A model generated the notes under the pieces. The model did no database searches. It was not told the DNA's origin and worked only from the letters and a program-made list of their open reading frames with translations. Positions 1-12,149 of a DNA stretch of 64,000 nucleotides are shown piece by piece (the first letter of the stretch is position 1; each line of letters opens with the position of its first letter). The position numbers and the translations under genes are program-made. The stretch is from Symbiodinium natans (lineage: Eukaryota > Sar > Dinophyceae > Suessiales > Symbiodiniaceae), in contig CAJNDS010001169.1 in assembly GCA_905221605.1 (NCBI GenBank), positions 372,001 to 436,000 on the forward strand, given 5' to 3'.

Positions 1-1250
1 AGCGCCCACATCGACGGCGCTAGAACAACAATGTAGCCTGGAAGCAAGATCAAGACCAGAAGAAGGTTGTTCAAGAAATGGTTGAGCCCACGGTCGGATG
101 CAAGTGGTGACAATTCCTGTGGTGAGGACCAGCTCCATACTAGGAGAGCAGCAATGCAAACACAGCCTTGCAGGATGTCCAGCAGCATGGTAGTTAAAAG
201 CCAACGCGGCAGCCACAACGGCACGAAGTGGACGGGCTCGCAACCAGATTTTTTCACAAAGGTGGCCAACTCCACAATGCACCTTTGCTGGCTTGGAGAC
301 CCTAACAACTCAACTTGTAGCCTCTCTACAGGAGTAGGAAGCCCAAACAAAACTAAAATCCTGAGTCGAGGCGAAAGCCAGCCAAGGCTCCACAAACGGT
401 CCAGGTATGACTCATCATACAACATAAGGAACTGCGAAGACCGTGCAACGAAAACAGGAAGGGCTGCGATGCCGGACGCTTTCTGACGAGCGTCCGTCTG
501 CTCGATGCATAGCCTGTCTAGCCACAGCGTCGGCTTGCGTTCTCCACACGTGGCGTGCTGACCCAAGAAGAGGACTTGAAAGAAGATGCCCAGCACCACA
601 AGCCAAGAAACAGCTACGAAGAAAATGGTGTCCTAGGTGTATACCAGCCAACCATTTCAAAACACATGCATGTATATAAATGTGGACATATACATACATA
701 GAAGTATATAGAAAACCTAGATCCAGGGTCTACCAAAAAAGACAAGAGAGTGACTTCAAAACTTGGTACCCCAGTGTCTCTGTCATAGCCACTTCGTCGA
801 CCGATGCCACGGCAAGAGGCTGCCAAAAAAATCAGGACCAGAACCAAGGCCACGGCCTCCAGGGCCTGCCAGAGAGTTCTGTGAAGGATAACTTAAAGCT
901 GTTTGGGGGCTTGGGATATTTATGCTATAACAACATACATCTCCCCCCGAATAGTGGAAGAAGTTTTTAGACCCTCACCCCATGTTCGGTTGAGGAGCGG
1001 GGGGGGGCAATCCATATTAGGGGGGGGGAGAGCGATTCTGGGTGACTTACCTTAACTTCCCTATAAAATTTATAAAAGCAACCCGTAAACCAGCACCAAA
1101 GGCTACAGGAGTCTGCTGCCTTGCCCAGGTTCAGCACGCGGCACAGTGCCAGATACTTGGGCCATCCATCCGAGGACCAGGAATGGCTCACAAAGATATC
1201 GACTTCAAAGGCTTGGGTGCTCACATCCTCATCCAGGTGCATGTCTTTAC
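1..1250 (-). CDS. SHSW/TIR-like multi-pass membrane protein, C-terminal exons (runs off left edge)
   Basis: Multi-exon minus-strand gene, truncated at the left edge. Exon about 1250-1051 (or ending near 1102) encodes FEVDIFVSHSWSSDGWPKYL, the first TIR-like motif; its end has a GTAAGT donor at 1050-1045, or an earlier GC donor after LNLGK. Exon about 880-770 encodes a TM helix (ALEAVALVLVLIFLAAS). Exon 632-391 gives a second TM helix, then LWLDRLCIEQTD and a segment ending YDESYLDRLW. Exon 282-1 resumes at CIVELATF, followed by FVPLWLPRW and two more TM helices. The intron at 390-283 is GA-AG and 108 bp long. The motif set SHSW / LDxxCIxQTD / YLxRLWCxxE is what I know from dinoflagellate membrane proteins with a TIR-like fold of unknown function. 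A signalling or NAD-handling role is only inference. Exon edges were called by eye; the start lies upstream. Confidence 0.72.
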
Positions 1251-1386
1251 CTCAAGGAACCGAGGGCTTCATGGGCGCGCAGGGGCTTCGTGGGAAATAC
1301 TTACAAGGATGCTGAGGAGGCATGCCATCAAACCCAAACTAAACCCTAAACCTTGCCAAGTTGCGGAAAACCGACCCAAATCCTTG

Positions 1387-3235
1387 TAAGATGTCGGAGC
1401 CAGCAACAGTTCTGAGGAGGCCTCGCTGCAAAACATCCTCAATCTCCGGCCTCTTCGATAGAATGTCCATTGTCAGGGTGAAACTGAACGGAAGGATTTG
1501 GATTTAGGGTCTGGGGTCAAGGGTTCGGGGCTTTATTCTCATCTTAGTTGGAGGCGTGGCGCTTCGAGGGTTTCGACGCTTCTTACAAGGTACGATAGAT
1601 CCACCCTCGTTGAAGGTCATACATCCACTGGAGCTCGCATGTTGTAGCATGCATGCTGTCGCACCCCGTTCAGGGTTGTTTGGGGCGTGGGCTGCTTGGG
1701 ATTGGGGTTTGGGGTTTGCGGCTTGGGTGCAGCTCGAAACATCGCCCCATGTACTGCAGCCGGCGTTTCAAAACTGCATGGCTGTAGCTCATGAGGAGGC
1801 TTTCTAGAACAGGTCGAACGTTTCGGGTCCCCACACACTGTAAACCCTGCGTAACGGCTATACGCACCCAGAACCAATTCAGGATTGAGGGCTTCAACAA
1901 TCGCGATCCACAAACCAAATTCCTGAACACGAAATGAAGTTACAGCCGAGTGAAGCCTGGCGCCCCGTCGTAGCTTTTGAGACATCGGCCAAAGGCACGG
2001 CGTCTAGTCTGGCAATTTCAGCAAGATGCCACCAGCTGGAACACTGAGAGTGAAGTGAAACAAAAGCAAAGCCACAAGTCCCAGAAGCCCTGGGCCTTGG
2101 TCGACCGCAGAGCAGCACACGACTTTTGCGCTCAAAGCGAAAGAGGCACACAACACTCTCGAGCACGAAATCTAGCGAGTCCTAGAGAATCACGGGGGCT
2201 TTAATATGTACAAGCCCGTATCCTTATACATGTCATGGGTTCATGACACGTGGCTATGAAGATCCTTGCGAGTAGCGCGACTCTCGCATGTAGATGAAAA
2301 ATCGGATGAGGACTGCAAATGCTGCCTGCTGCCAAATCATCGACGCCATCGATGGAGTGATCGAGGTGCCATATGCAACAGTAACTGCGATGCCAGCAAT
2401 GCCATAGACAATGATCAGAGAGGTGACGAGGACGGCGTCATCCAGCAGCGGATAGTAAGCCGCGAAGTACGGCAGAACCTGGTCAAACAAACTCTCCGTG
2501 ATACTTTGCTTCGTGCCCATCATCAGTAAAGGAAGCAAATGCACGAGAATGATCGAAATAATCATCAGCTGCCTCACGTGCACTGAAGATGCAATGTGAA
2601 GCTTTAGGCAGGTTACGGTTTGGAAGCACTGAAACTACTTGAAGTGGCTTAGTACAAGGTTTATGGCTTCGGGCCTTAAGGGTTTTGGGCTTTTGGGTTG
2701 AGGGGCTTGAAAATCAGCCAAACAGACGAGGATGCAGCAGCTTGTCGCTCGAGCGGGCATCGTTGATGTTGAGCAAACTGCTCCCAGGCCGTTCATGAAA
2801 GCACCAGGACGACAAGAACATGAAAGGGACAACACCCAGAGTAATCACGAGCACCACTGGTGGGCAAGCATGGGCCCCGGTCGCATTGTTGACCGAAACA
2901 ACCAAAACCTCGATTGCTGTAGGAAGTTACAGGGCTTAGGGTTTAGGGCTAAAGCCAGCCATCTTATTGACAATAAACTTCCCAAAAATTCTTCATATGG
3001 TCACTGAATCTAGGTTTCTCAACAGAAACCCAAGAACGGTCAGGGCCAGGAAGGTCAGCCGCCCACGATGCCTCGTCGCGGTAGATGTTTTTGGCATACG
3101 GGCCACAGTGTGGAGACTGCCAAGCATCGCTGCAAGTGCAAAGGCTACTGTCAGACCTGTGCCTGAAAAGTGCATGCGAAACAGTGCGAAACCTACACGA
3201 TGATATATTGGTCGCCATGAACTACTAAATGCACC
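1387..3235 (-). CDS. Upstream exons of a multi-TM protein (same gene as the SHSW protein or a neighbour)
   Basis: Several minus-strand blocks look like exons. About 3165-3000 (after TTTTCAG) gives a hydrophobic stretch with GLTVAFALAAMLGSL and FLALTVLGFLL. About 2923-2720 (after CTACAG) gives VVLVITLGVVPFMFLSSW. About 2587-2265 (after CTTCAG) gives helices with LMIISIILVHLLPLLMMG and AVLVTSLIIVYGIAGIAV and ends CAAG|GATC, a GA-type donor. Shorter soluble blocks lie near 2045-1935 (HLAEIARLDAVPLADV), 1840-1740 (VLESLLMSYSHAVLKRRL) and 1487-1387 (MDILSKRPEIEDVLQRGLL). All are on the strand of the SHSW exons and in a consistent order, so one long gene is the simplest reading, but I cannot show that they join. 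The family is not recognised. Confidence 0.45.
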
Positions 3236-3954
3236 TTCAAGTGGACCCAAAAGTTGAAACTACAAATCCTAGAGCTAAGCAGCAGAGCCACGAAAAATGT
3301 TTCGCCCAGAACATAAACGTAGATTCAGCCACCATGCAAAGGATTCTTTAAAAATGGTTTCCTTATTGTGGCAGGTCCTTAACAGCAACCCAGTTCAGGT
3401 CGAGTTTCAGCATTCTGTCGGGATAAAACCAAGAACGGGTGATTCGGAATAGCGAGACAGTCTCGAGATCAACATAGAACAGAAATGTCGTCAGCTCATT
3501 GCGGTTCTGCGTTGTCAAAGGTGTGCCAGGCAGTCGGCCCTCAGGTTTGGAGTCAAAGACTGAAGAATTCTACCCCTCGATCACATTGCCTGAACTCCTA
3601 CACTCACTGCAATTCTTGGGTTAACCAGACTTGAACCAGGTGAGCGTGCCAAGTAAGCTAGAAGACCGCAAAGATCTCCAGTCTACAGGCTTAAAGTCCC
3701 CAAAACCCATGCAAACCCTCTGAATCCTGACCCTGTGAATCCCTGAAACTCGAAACTGTAGGATTCTCGTTTCCTCCCCGTGAATCGAGGGCTTTGCGGT
3801 TTAAGGGCCTGGAAATGTGACCCTGCTTAATTCTTTTCGCTTCGGTGCGTCCGAAGTACGCATGGAACCATGTGGGATTCTGAGTCTCACTGCTCGAATC
3901 AGTGATCTTTAAAGATGGAGCAGAAAAGCCGGACGCGGCTGCAGACCAAGTACG

Positions 3955-4217
3955 TCTGTCAAAAGCAAGAGGTTGGTGAACTTCGGCAGGCAGAGGCGCT
4001 GTATCGGGAGGGCCACTGACACGGCAACCTACAACCTTGCCCACATGATGGTGCCGAGGCAGAGGTGCTGTATCGCGATGTGATCAACGGACAGCGGGTC
4101 ATTCCTGACTGCCATGAGGACGAGGAATTCGTCTTGCATGCTTTGGGCATTTTGGGGAACATCTTGAAGCAGCAGGGCAGGAATGATGACGCCGAGGAAA
4201 TGTGGGTGCAAGCTTGA
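3955..4217 (+). pseudogene. TPR (kinesin-light-chain-like) repeat fragment
   Basis: One plus-strand frame encodes two tetratricopeptide-like blocks: VGELRQAEALYREG, then AEAEVLYRDV followed by ALGILGNILKQQGRNDDAEE. The pattern of ALGxxLxxQG plus AExLYR is that of kinesin-light-chain-type TPRs. An in-frame TGA near 4018 separates the two blocks and another TGA at 4215 ends the second. No start, flanking exons or clear splice sites are visible. It is probably a broken copy; an exon of a gene with an unseen intron is the alternative. Confidence 0.45.
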
Positions 4218-5479
4218 AGGCTCTCCACAGTTGCGGCAAGCCTAGCAGCTTCAATGCTTGCGCGGCTGAAAGAAGCTGGCTGCAGGGATGCTGATCATGT
4301 GGCTGTGAACTTGCTCAAGGAGTTGGGAAACAGGGGCTCTTCACCGACATCCGTTGCGACCTTCCTTGAGAGCTGCGTTCCTTGGAGCGTCGGGAGACGG
4401 ACGCACTTGTGAAAGATAGCTGCGTCATTCTCCATGGTCTTGAAACAGAAGTATGAAGGCCACTGAATGGGCGCCAGGGTGTAGTCCTTGGAAGAGGTAC
4501 TGCAAGCGGTCGCGCGGCTGTTCAGGTTGATGGCGCTGGGCGGAAGCTATTCAAGCGCATGAACTTGGCCTGGTCTCCAGGACTTCCTCAGGCCACTACT
4601 ACCTTCTCTCACGGTACGCCAAAGAGCAAGCTGGCTGCAGAACGGTGCACGAAGCACGACTGGCAAACAAGGGGCATACTCGGCCTTGTCACCAACCTTC
4701 TCGATACAATCGAACTGACGGATTCGGTGCCCAAGCCAGGCTTCCGAGTTGTCGATGCAACTATCCAACCAGTTTACGGAACTGTTCCCCCTGATCAAGC
4801 GATCTGCGATGGAAGTCCGCTACCCTGGTCTCCTTTTTCCTCTAAGACTCTGAAGTGCACGAGGCGCATGTGGGTCAACGAACCCAAGGCCTGCGCAAAT
4901 TGAAACCCCCGCAGCAAGCGGATTCGCAGCAGTACTTGCAAAAGAAAGTCTCCTTTACCAGAACCTACATGACAAAGTCAAAAGATGTAGCAAAGGCCAA
5001 TAAAAAGGCAAGGAAAGCAAACAAAGAACATTGAAAGCCATTCTGAAGATAGCCCACGCTGCGCCACCCGGATCCTCATGGCAGCCGTGGCCATCCGCAT
5101 GGCCAAGGGCCTTTCATGTGAATGGGTTGCACAAAAAACATGCTGTCCCCTGCATTGCTATGCAGGGACGTGTTGTGCCCTAGGAGCTTGAAACGGTTGC
5201 GTGCAGCAAGGTATTGCGCTAAGACAGTTTCCGTAACCATGCGTGTGAACAAATTCAAACTACACACGCAACATTCAGCTGTACACCCAACGCCCAGCCT
5301 CTTCAACCAGCTCTGCGGCTAGAGGCAGCTCACAAAGGCCAAGGTCCAGTTCATCGCCTTCACACCAGCGTGAAAGGTTTACTTTGTAGGGTCTCGGCGC
5401 CTTTATGGTTCATTCTGACAGAGAACCAAAAGACTTAGGAAAAAAAAAACAAACATCAGCAAGAAACACAACAGATGGC
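4218..5479. other. No supportable gene
   Basis: Short open frames occur on both strands (for example 4559-4903 plus and 5076-5306 minus), but none shows a recognisable domain or convincing splice sites. The lysine-rich stretch near 4920-5035 and the A-run at 5439-5449 look non-coding. Confidence 0.4.
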
Positions 5480-6480
5480 TATGCCAGGGAGTCCAGTCAC
5501 ATATACTCAGAAAGCTGTCCAGGCTACGATCTGCCGAGGACGAGCCGTCTGCGGGCATCTCCCGATCACACAAAAGCAGCACAACAGGCCTGGGGTGAAT
5601 TTGGGGTTTTGTGGGGTCATATGAGATATGGGGCTATATCTTTTTGGTTATAGGAATGTATATTGTGTAAGGTTATGAAGGGCTTTAAAGAAAAATCCAG
5701 ATTTGGCCCAAAGGCGGGCGCCAGGCTTCGGACATGGTACCCAGCAAGCCTGCTTGGGATTGTCACGTGAAGTTGGGGGGCAATCCCTGGAGCCAACTTG
5801 CTATCTGTTGGGGCTTCAGATCTGAAATTGAAACTTCCGGGTTAAGAAGCGAACATGTTGCAAGTGCTGTAGTTTCCTTACTATGGAACTGTCATTTACA
5901 TTTGTGTTACAGTTTCAGAGAAAAGACGCCCTGCCTTGGATCAGTTGCGCCAGAGCTCGTTCGTTGTAGTACCGCGGGTACACCACGTCCGAAGCCACCA
6001 CAAGCTGCACAGACTGAAGAGGAACTTCTTGGGGCATCGATGGATCAGTCTCCCAGTTCCAAAACACGGGCTGAACTTTCGCAGATGCACGAACATTCTG
6101 CTTCAAGTTCTCCCACGCATCCTCGTCGCCCTCAACGGCGAAGACTTTGCCGGCTCCGGCCTCTGCCAAGGCGAGCGCCAGGAACCCCGTCCCAGCCCCC
6201 AGCTCTAAAACGGTAGCACCCGCCAGCTCCGTACCCAGAGACTCTCGCAAGGAGGCGCGTAACCACTGTAGTAAGACGCGAGCTGCTGGCCAGACGATGC
6301 AGCTGGCCCTGTCATCAACTTCTTGCACGGTCGGCCCGTGTCTTGCAGGAAGCATCACGATTCCAAGTTCTAGGGAAGATGTCGACGCAAGGTTTTTGGA
6401 TTCAGGGGACCATGCTGCTTGGGCATCCAGATTGTGTGAGACAAGCACCCTTCGGCCAAAAATAACGGGAACAAAGCTTC
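5480..6480 (-). CDS. METTL21-type protein-lysine methyltransferase (two exons seen)
   Basis: The main exon (about 6475-5945, minus) encodes a seven-beta-strand SAM methyltransferase of the METTL21/methyltransf_16 group. It has a leading strand (VPVIFGRRVLVSHN), the family's WPAARVLLQWL helix, SAM motif I as VLELGAGTGFLALALAEAGA, an acidic post-I residue in VFAVEGDE, a WNW block and the DVVY segment (VVASDVVYPRYY). It ends near CAAG|GCAGGG, a possible GC donor. A second exon starts after TTCACCCCAG (5593) with PVVLLLCDREMPADG, the usual next strand. The exact joining phase is uncertain. No in-frame ATG precedes the first exon, so at least one 5' exon is missing. Members methylate lysines on translation factors and chaperones; the substrate here is unknown. 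Confidence 0.72.
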
Positions 6481-6734
6481 CATTTTGTCAACAACTACCC
6501 AGGTCACAGTGGCCAGCGCCTCCAGTACAGGACGCCCAAAACTGCTCTAAAATGCATTCTTCCCTGTTGCTCGAATCGCTCGAATGCGGTCTGGCGGCCT
6601 CGAGGCTGCGATCCTGCAGCCGTGCAGAAGCTCCGGACTGAAATGGGATGGAATTCAATTTCATTTCTGCTGTGTCTAGTCTGCATTCATTGGGGTCGCG
6701 GGACCTCTGTAGAAGAGAGAGGTTAGAGGTCGAG

Positions 6735-6935
6735 TCGTCCCCCGCCAGAGCCCAGGATGAGTCTAGGTGGATGAGTCCGCATGAGTCCGGGATGAGTCCG
6801 GGATGAGTCAGGATGAGTCCCCCAACATGCATCCAGAAGCCTCCACACGGCCCACCAGAGCCTAGGATGAGTCCAAGATGAGTCCGAATGAGTCCGGGAT
6901 GAGTCCAGAATGAATCCCAATGGAGTTCCCATGAG
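6735..6935. repeat. GGATGAGTCC decamer minisatellite
   Basis: About a dozen degenerate copies of GGATGAGTCC (variants GCATGAGTCC, AAGATGAGTCC, GAATGAGTCC) in two clusters. Each cluster is preceded by CCAGAGCC(C/T)AGGATGAGTC (near 6740 and 6853), so a block of about 115 bp was itself duplicated. Confidence 0.8.
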
Positions 6936-7336
6936 TAAACCCTAAATCACCCCAAAAACCCTTTGAAACGCCACCGGTCACACCTTTGATCCACTCTCCG
7001 AAGGTCTGCAAAGCAACCTCGGGAGCGAGGTATTGAGGATCCTTGTTTATAGTTTTCTGGGTTTTTGGGGCGTCGGGCTAAAGGATCCTTATTATATCTT
7101 GCTATAAGTTTTAGTATGGGGTTTAGGGTTTAAGGTTTTCAGGAGCTCTGGGGTGGGCTTTGTCAGGGATGATTTGGAGGCTTTGGGGTAATTTTTTTTT
7201 TGGGGGGGGGGGGGGGTTGGGGGGGGCCAAGAATGAAGCTGCGCACGTTGCAGGTTTTCTGCCACAAGCCGCTGCCGGTCGGATCGTGCACTCCTTGCAG
7301 GCATCGTCAAATGTACTGGCGGACCTTCCAGCCCTC
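6936..7336. other. Gene-free spacer with T/G homopolymer run
   Basis: Holds TTTAGGG-like motifs (near 7121) and a T8-G12 run at about 7192-7216. No coding signal is seen; the FkbM gene ends at its right edge. Confidence 0.5.
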
Positions 7337-8471
7337 TCAGCAAGCGATTTCTGCTGTTGAGATGTCCTTGTCCGGGTTGTAGATGGCCAAAAAGTCTTGA
7401 ACCAGGCCATGCTCCGGGCAAGCAACCTGACGCAGCTCCCAGGGGCTCATCACAGCTGCAGCCGCTCCACCGCTCGTTCCGCGCATTGAGTGAAGGTCGA
7501 AGCCGGAGGTTCCAAACAGCGTGAACAACTCAGCTGTGCTCGAGCCGTGGCCACGAAGCCAATCCTGCGCCAGCTCAAACTTGATGGCATTCACAGCCCC
7601 TGACTTGAGAAGCCGTTGGCCCCCTCGGAGAATCTTTGTCTCAAAGCCCTGCGCGTCCAACTTCATGAGGTGAATGTATGGTGGAGAGCCGCTTGCCATG
7701 AAAATCTCGTCCAAAGTTAGGATCTCAATGTGCGCCGCCGGCTTGGAAGACGAGTGCACAGGGTGACCAACCACCGAGTTGCCTGCGTTGCCCTTTTCCT
7801 TAGTGTTGGTGGGGGAAGGTACCAATAGAGTAATCCCTTAGAGGGTATAAATAAGGGATACATTGTACTTCATTCCAATGAGTTTCTTCATAGATGGGGA
7901 GGTTCGCCGCCACCTCGCCCAAGCCAACGGGATACAAGGCAATCTTGGACTTGAAATTATTTTTCATGATGGTGCTCGTCAAGTAGAAAAGGTTTGCAGG
8001 ATTTGGCTCGTAGGCCACCACCATGTCCACATCTGGTCTGGCAAGCATTTGAGCGGTACATGCGCCGATGTTTGCGCCAACTTCTACGAATAACTTCTTG
8101 GAGTTCGCCGGTCTGCCTGAGCCTGGACAAATTCTGAAATCCGGATGGTCAACACGAGCAGCATTGTTGGGAAGAGATAACCACAACTGCGTGAGCACTG
8201 GGCAATCCGGCCAGTATCCTGCCGCTTTAACCGCGTCTGAAACGCTATCGTGGTAATTTCTCACGCACATGCTGGGCTCCTTGCCACCTCCCAGTGCAGA
8301 CCCTGGATCGATCATGACACGTTCAAAACACTGGTGGCCTCCATCGTCCCCTAACACGGACGAACCATCCCAAAGCTTTGGGCATTCTGCAAGACCTGGA
8401 CGCTGCGTGCCGGTCTCGTACACGAGAGCCCGGCAACAGACGAGAGTGATCGAAGCAATCACCCACTTCAT
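7337..8471 (-). CDS. FkbM-family SAM methyltransferase (two exons, about 354 aa)
   Basis: Exon 1 (8471-7869) starts at an ATG followed by MKWVIASITLVCCRALVYE, a signal peptide or anchor, then LFVEVGANIGACTAQML (SAM motif I, E-x-GANIG) and VVAYEPNPANLFYL (motif II, acidic E before PNP). A 70-bp GT-AG intron (7868-7799; GTACAATG...ACTAAG) falls between two Glu codons and keeps frame. Exon 2 (7798-7337) carries ILTLDEIF, the FkbM hallmark IHLMKLDAQGFETKILRGG and IKFELA, and ends in TGA. An upstream ATG at 8555 would add 28 residues but loses the N-terminal hydrophobic segment. FkbM enzymes O-methylate small molecules or glycans; secretory-pathway entry here is inferred from the N-terminus. Confidence 0.82.
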
Positions 8472-8683
8472 TCTGATATCTCCAAGATCAGAGCAATCAC
8501 TGGCTCTCTTGAGACGAGCGGCGGCGGACAAGCATTCCCTGTATCTCCCTGGCATCTCTTTATGGATGCCCTAACCCCTAAGCCTTAAACCGTTAACCGA
8601 TACTACCCATAGCTCCCTGCGACTGTCCTGACAGGGAAGAATCCGGAGTCATGGCTGCATCTTCTCTTTCGGGGAGTGGTAAA

Positions 8684-8857
8684 TACATACATACACACAC
8701 GCATACATACATACATACATACATACATACATACATACATACATACATACATACATACAGACAGACAGGCATGCATACATGCATACATACATACATTCAT
8801 TCATTCATACATACATACACACACATACATACATACATACATACATACATACATACA

Positions 8858-8891
<34 letters not shown>

Positions 8892-8898
8892 CATACAC
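8684..8898. repeat. (CATA)n tetranucleotide microsatellite
   Basis: About 215 bp of CATA repeats with short interruptions (CACACG, CAGACAGACAGG, CATTCATTCATT). The repeat is open in several frames as HTYI/YMYV strings, which are an artefact. Confidence 0.95.
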
Positions 8899-11057
8899 AT
8901 TGTGAATTGACCAACACTGGTCTTGCCTTAAATCAATGCAAACACAAGCGGTCAAGCTCAAGCCCTTGAAAGCCCTCCCCCCCCCTTCAAGGCTTGAAAG
9001 GAATTAGAGAATTAAATCAGATGTGTTTCTTGCTTTTTTTACATTCATGGGTGGAGCAGCAACAACAAGTCTTGGTAGAACACCAAAACAAAAAGTCTGT
9101 GTGTGTGCATGTGTGTGTGAGCAGTTATGTGCTTTGGATCAACAGTGACAATAAACAAAAAAATGAAAAAAATCTTTGAACAGGTCCAACAAAAACTGAA
9201 ACCTGCTTTGGAAAATGTGAAAGCTTCTTTCTTTGCCAAGGATGTCTCAGCACCATTTTGAGTCAGATGGAGTTTTTTTCTTTTTCAGTCAGGAAATTCA
9301 AGTTTTTGGTGAAATTCAAAATCTGTCAGTGGTCTTGACACACTCTTTGGTTTAATTTGGTTTTCTGCTGAAGTGGTGTTAAAACTCTTTTTAAATCGGT
9401 TTTTGAGAACTTTAACAGATTTGAAGGCAAAGACGAAGGGAGGGTGCTTGTGCCTGCCCACAGCTCTTTTGCTCCTTGCGATCTTTGGGGAAGTGCACGC
9501 TGCTTTTCTTGTACTTTGGAATCAGCTTCGAATCATGACTTCAAAAAGCGAAGATCGCACAAATCAAAGACGCGAACTTCACATGTGAGCGTCACGACTT
9601 TTTTGTTTTAGTGCCCCTTAGAAAGCTATTACCTGGAAGGTCCGGGCCGGACGTCTCAATTCTTGACATAAGTTTCCAACGCCAAATTCAGCACCGCAAA
9701 ACGGGCTTCTTTGCCATCTTCGCACTGCGCGCCAAGATAGAAACATCTGAGTTCAAGCAATAAGTATTGAAAACAGGCATTCGAGTTACATATGTGGGCG
9801 GTGTAAGCAGAGTCCGCGGAGGCCTTCCAAGGTGGAATTCCACTTAGAACGGCAGCGGAGTCAAGGTGAGCCCGTTGTAAATATACAATGGTTTTTTAAA
9901 CCGGGGAAGACACGACTCCGCTGCATGTGTACCATCCCTCGTGCACCAATCCTGCAACATCTACGCTAAGATTTTGTGGGGTGGGAGGTAATCTTGCTTC
10001 CTGAATTTTTTTCAAGAACTGCAAAGCTGCGCAAAAGTTGCTTTCCGTGTTCACTGGTGACCCTAGAAACCCCACCTGACATCGTGCCCATTTTATGCGC
10101 CCCAAACTGACACATTCTTTTGAAACGTTCAACGCAACCCCCCTGGGTACGGTCGATCCTTAATCGTCAGCCGACACCGCGCCAGACGTGAACCTACGGT
10201 CACGCCAGCCTAACGCTCAAAGTTCAAATGAAGAAACAGAAACGACATGTTATGGCAAATTCCCACTTGGGGCTAAATTGGATCTGGAGCTGGAAAGGAC
10301 TCAATGCAAGAAGGGTTGTAATGGTTCTTCCACTGTGCTTAGGGGGCGCAGAAACAAAACCATAAGCCAAACTGCACATTGCATTTCGGATGCCACACTG
10401 GTGCACAATCTGCATGCACTAAAACGCAGATGGACTACTGTGCGCCCTTCCAAAATGCAAAGGCCGGAGACCCGGAGTTACCTCCACGCGGCTGCAGAGT
10501 TGGCCACAGGTTTAGAGCTTTGGGGCGGGTAACACTTAGGACCCGCTGAACAGTGAACCTATCACATCACACGCAGCCAATATTCACTTCGCAAGCTCTG
10601 TGCTCCTGGTTAGTAAGAGCAAGAACCACCAAGGTGCTTTAGAAGAATGAATCAATTAAAATCCGGGGTTTCCAGCCATGGGGGGGAGGGCTTTAATTCT
10701 TAAAGAGCTAAAGGACTTTGAAGAGAGAAACAGGCTGAAGGGACCTTTAAAGAGCTTGAAAGGGCTTGGAGCTGAAGGGCTTTGAAGCAAGGGAAGGGCT
10801 TCATTGAAGTTAATTGGGAACATTTTCACAAAGGTGCAGCACGGCCCGGACTCTTTGCATCCCACCTCGCGCATTAGAACTACAACGTGATACACTTCCA
10901 GCGCGAAGACACCAAATCAAGTGCCCCGGACTCGGAGCTTTTTCGACATGTGTTTTCGGCAGAATTTTACGGCGAAAACAACTCAAGGAATGTTCTTTTT
11001 GGGAAGCAAAGAAACCAGGTAGGCTTTTTTTGTTTAAGCGGGTGCCTCTTTACTACA
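8899..11057. other. No gene seen; intron-like or intergenic DNA
   Basis: T-rich stretch at 9020-9420, then mixed sequence with a purine-rich AAGGGCTT-type low-complexity patch at about 10,660-10,810. Short frames (for example 9373-9588 plus) show no recognisable domain. Confidence 0.45.
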
Positions 11058-12060
11058 TCAGTAGCACAGTAGGCCGTTCTTGTGGGTCTCTCAACTAGGT
11101 GTGAAACAGATCGCCAGTTAAAAGCAACATAACCGAGAACGAGGAAACCACCAAACTAACCAAAGCAGCTACGCAACAAACAACCGACGAACCAGAAGAA
11201 GGCGACGAACCAGAAGAAGGCGGCGAAACTACTAAGCAAAAACCCCACGCGCTCAGTGCCCAAGCTCGTCGATGTAGTCCCTGAGCAGAGCCATACAGCA
11301 CCAAGTCGTTTGGGGGAATCGCAAAAATGCGATTGTGTGCCAGAGAACAAAACCACCACGCAATCATCTGAATAAGTTGGCAACCTGCACGTTGGATAGT
11401 CACACACACAGAAGGTTGGAGAGTCACAAATCCGCAGCTACCATTGCCGGCATTCCAAGATCGGGCGGTGTGAGCCTACGCGAACGGTTGCAACGGCCGA
11501 AGTTCGACTGTTGTGGCAACCGAAGCATGATGCAATACACCATCGGGGCCTACCCCTCCCACAGGGAGAAGGCGGACGCCTCTTTACTACATCAGTAGCA
11601 CAGTATATAGGCCGGTCTTGTGGGTCTCGCAACTAAGTGTGAAACGAGTCGCCAGAAAGAAACAACAGAACCAAAGAGAAGAAACAACCCAGCCAACCAA
11701 GCAGCAACACCAGAACCAACCAAAGAACCAAGAGGGGGCGGCGAAACTACTAAGAAGACCCCACGCGCTCAGTACTCAAGCTCGTCGATGTAGTCCCTGT
11801 TCAGAGCCAATGCAGCACCAAGTCGTGCGGGGGAATCGCAAAATGCGATTGTGTGCCAGAAATCAAAATCACCATCACGCAATCATCTGAATAAGTTGAG
11901 AGCCTGCAGGGAAGATGTTTGCATGCTCGCAGCAGTCTTGGCAGACATTCCAAGGACGGACGGTCTACTCGAAATGCTGCAGCGGCCGATGTTTGACTGT
12001 TGTCGTAACCGAGACATGCAATATACCACCGGTGCCTACCCCTCCCACAGGGAGGGCAGG
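11058..12060. repeat. Tandem duplication of a block of about 500 bp
   Basis: Two diverged copies, about 11,058-11,590 and 11,592-12,060. Both begin ATCAGTAGCACAGTA..GGCC, carry CCCCACGCGCTCAGT and GGGGGAATCGCAAAA, and end in CCTACCCCTCCCACAGGGAG. The first copy is slightly longer. No coding content is recognised. Copies of CCATGGTGATCAGCCAGTGGGG follow at 12,070 and 12,233. Confidence 0.8.
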
Positions 12061-12149
12061 CCAATTTGCCCCATGGTGATCAGCCAGTGGGGTCTTCTGG
12101 GCCACAGCCGACTGACCATGGCGATCAGCCGAGGGTGCGTACTGCCTGG

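Noticed and set aside
67-486. 139-codon plus-strand ORF
   Set aside because: It is antisense to the SHSW/TIR-like exons, whose minus-strand motifs are far stronger.
5734-6641. Plus-strand ORFs over the METTL21-like gene
   Set aside because: Antisense shadows of a clear SAM-methyltransferase exon.
1500-7150. TTTAGGG-like words as a telomere or chromosome end
   Set aside because: Only single degenerate copies (for example near 1503, 2940, 7121), never a tandem array.
8593-8969. ORFs of repeated HTYI and MYVC
   Set aside because: Produced by the CATA microsatellite.
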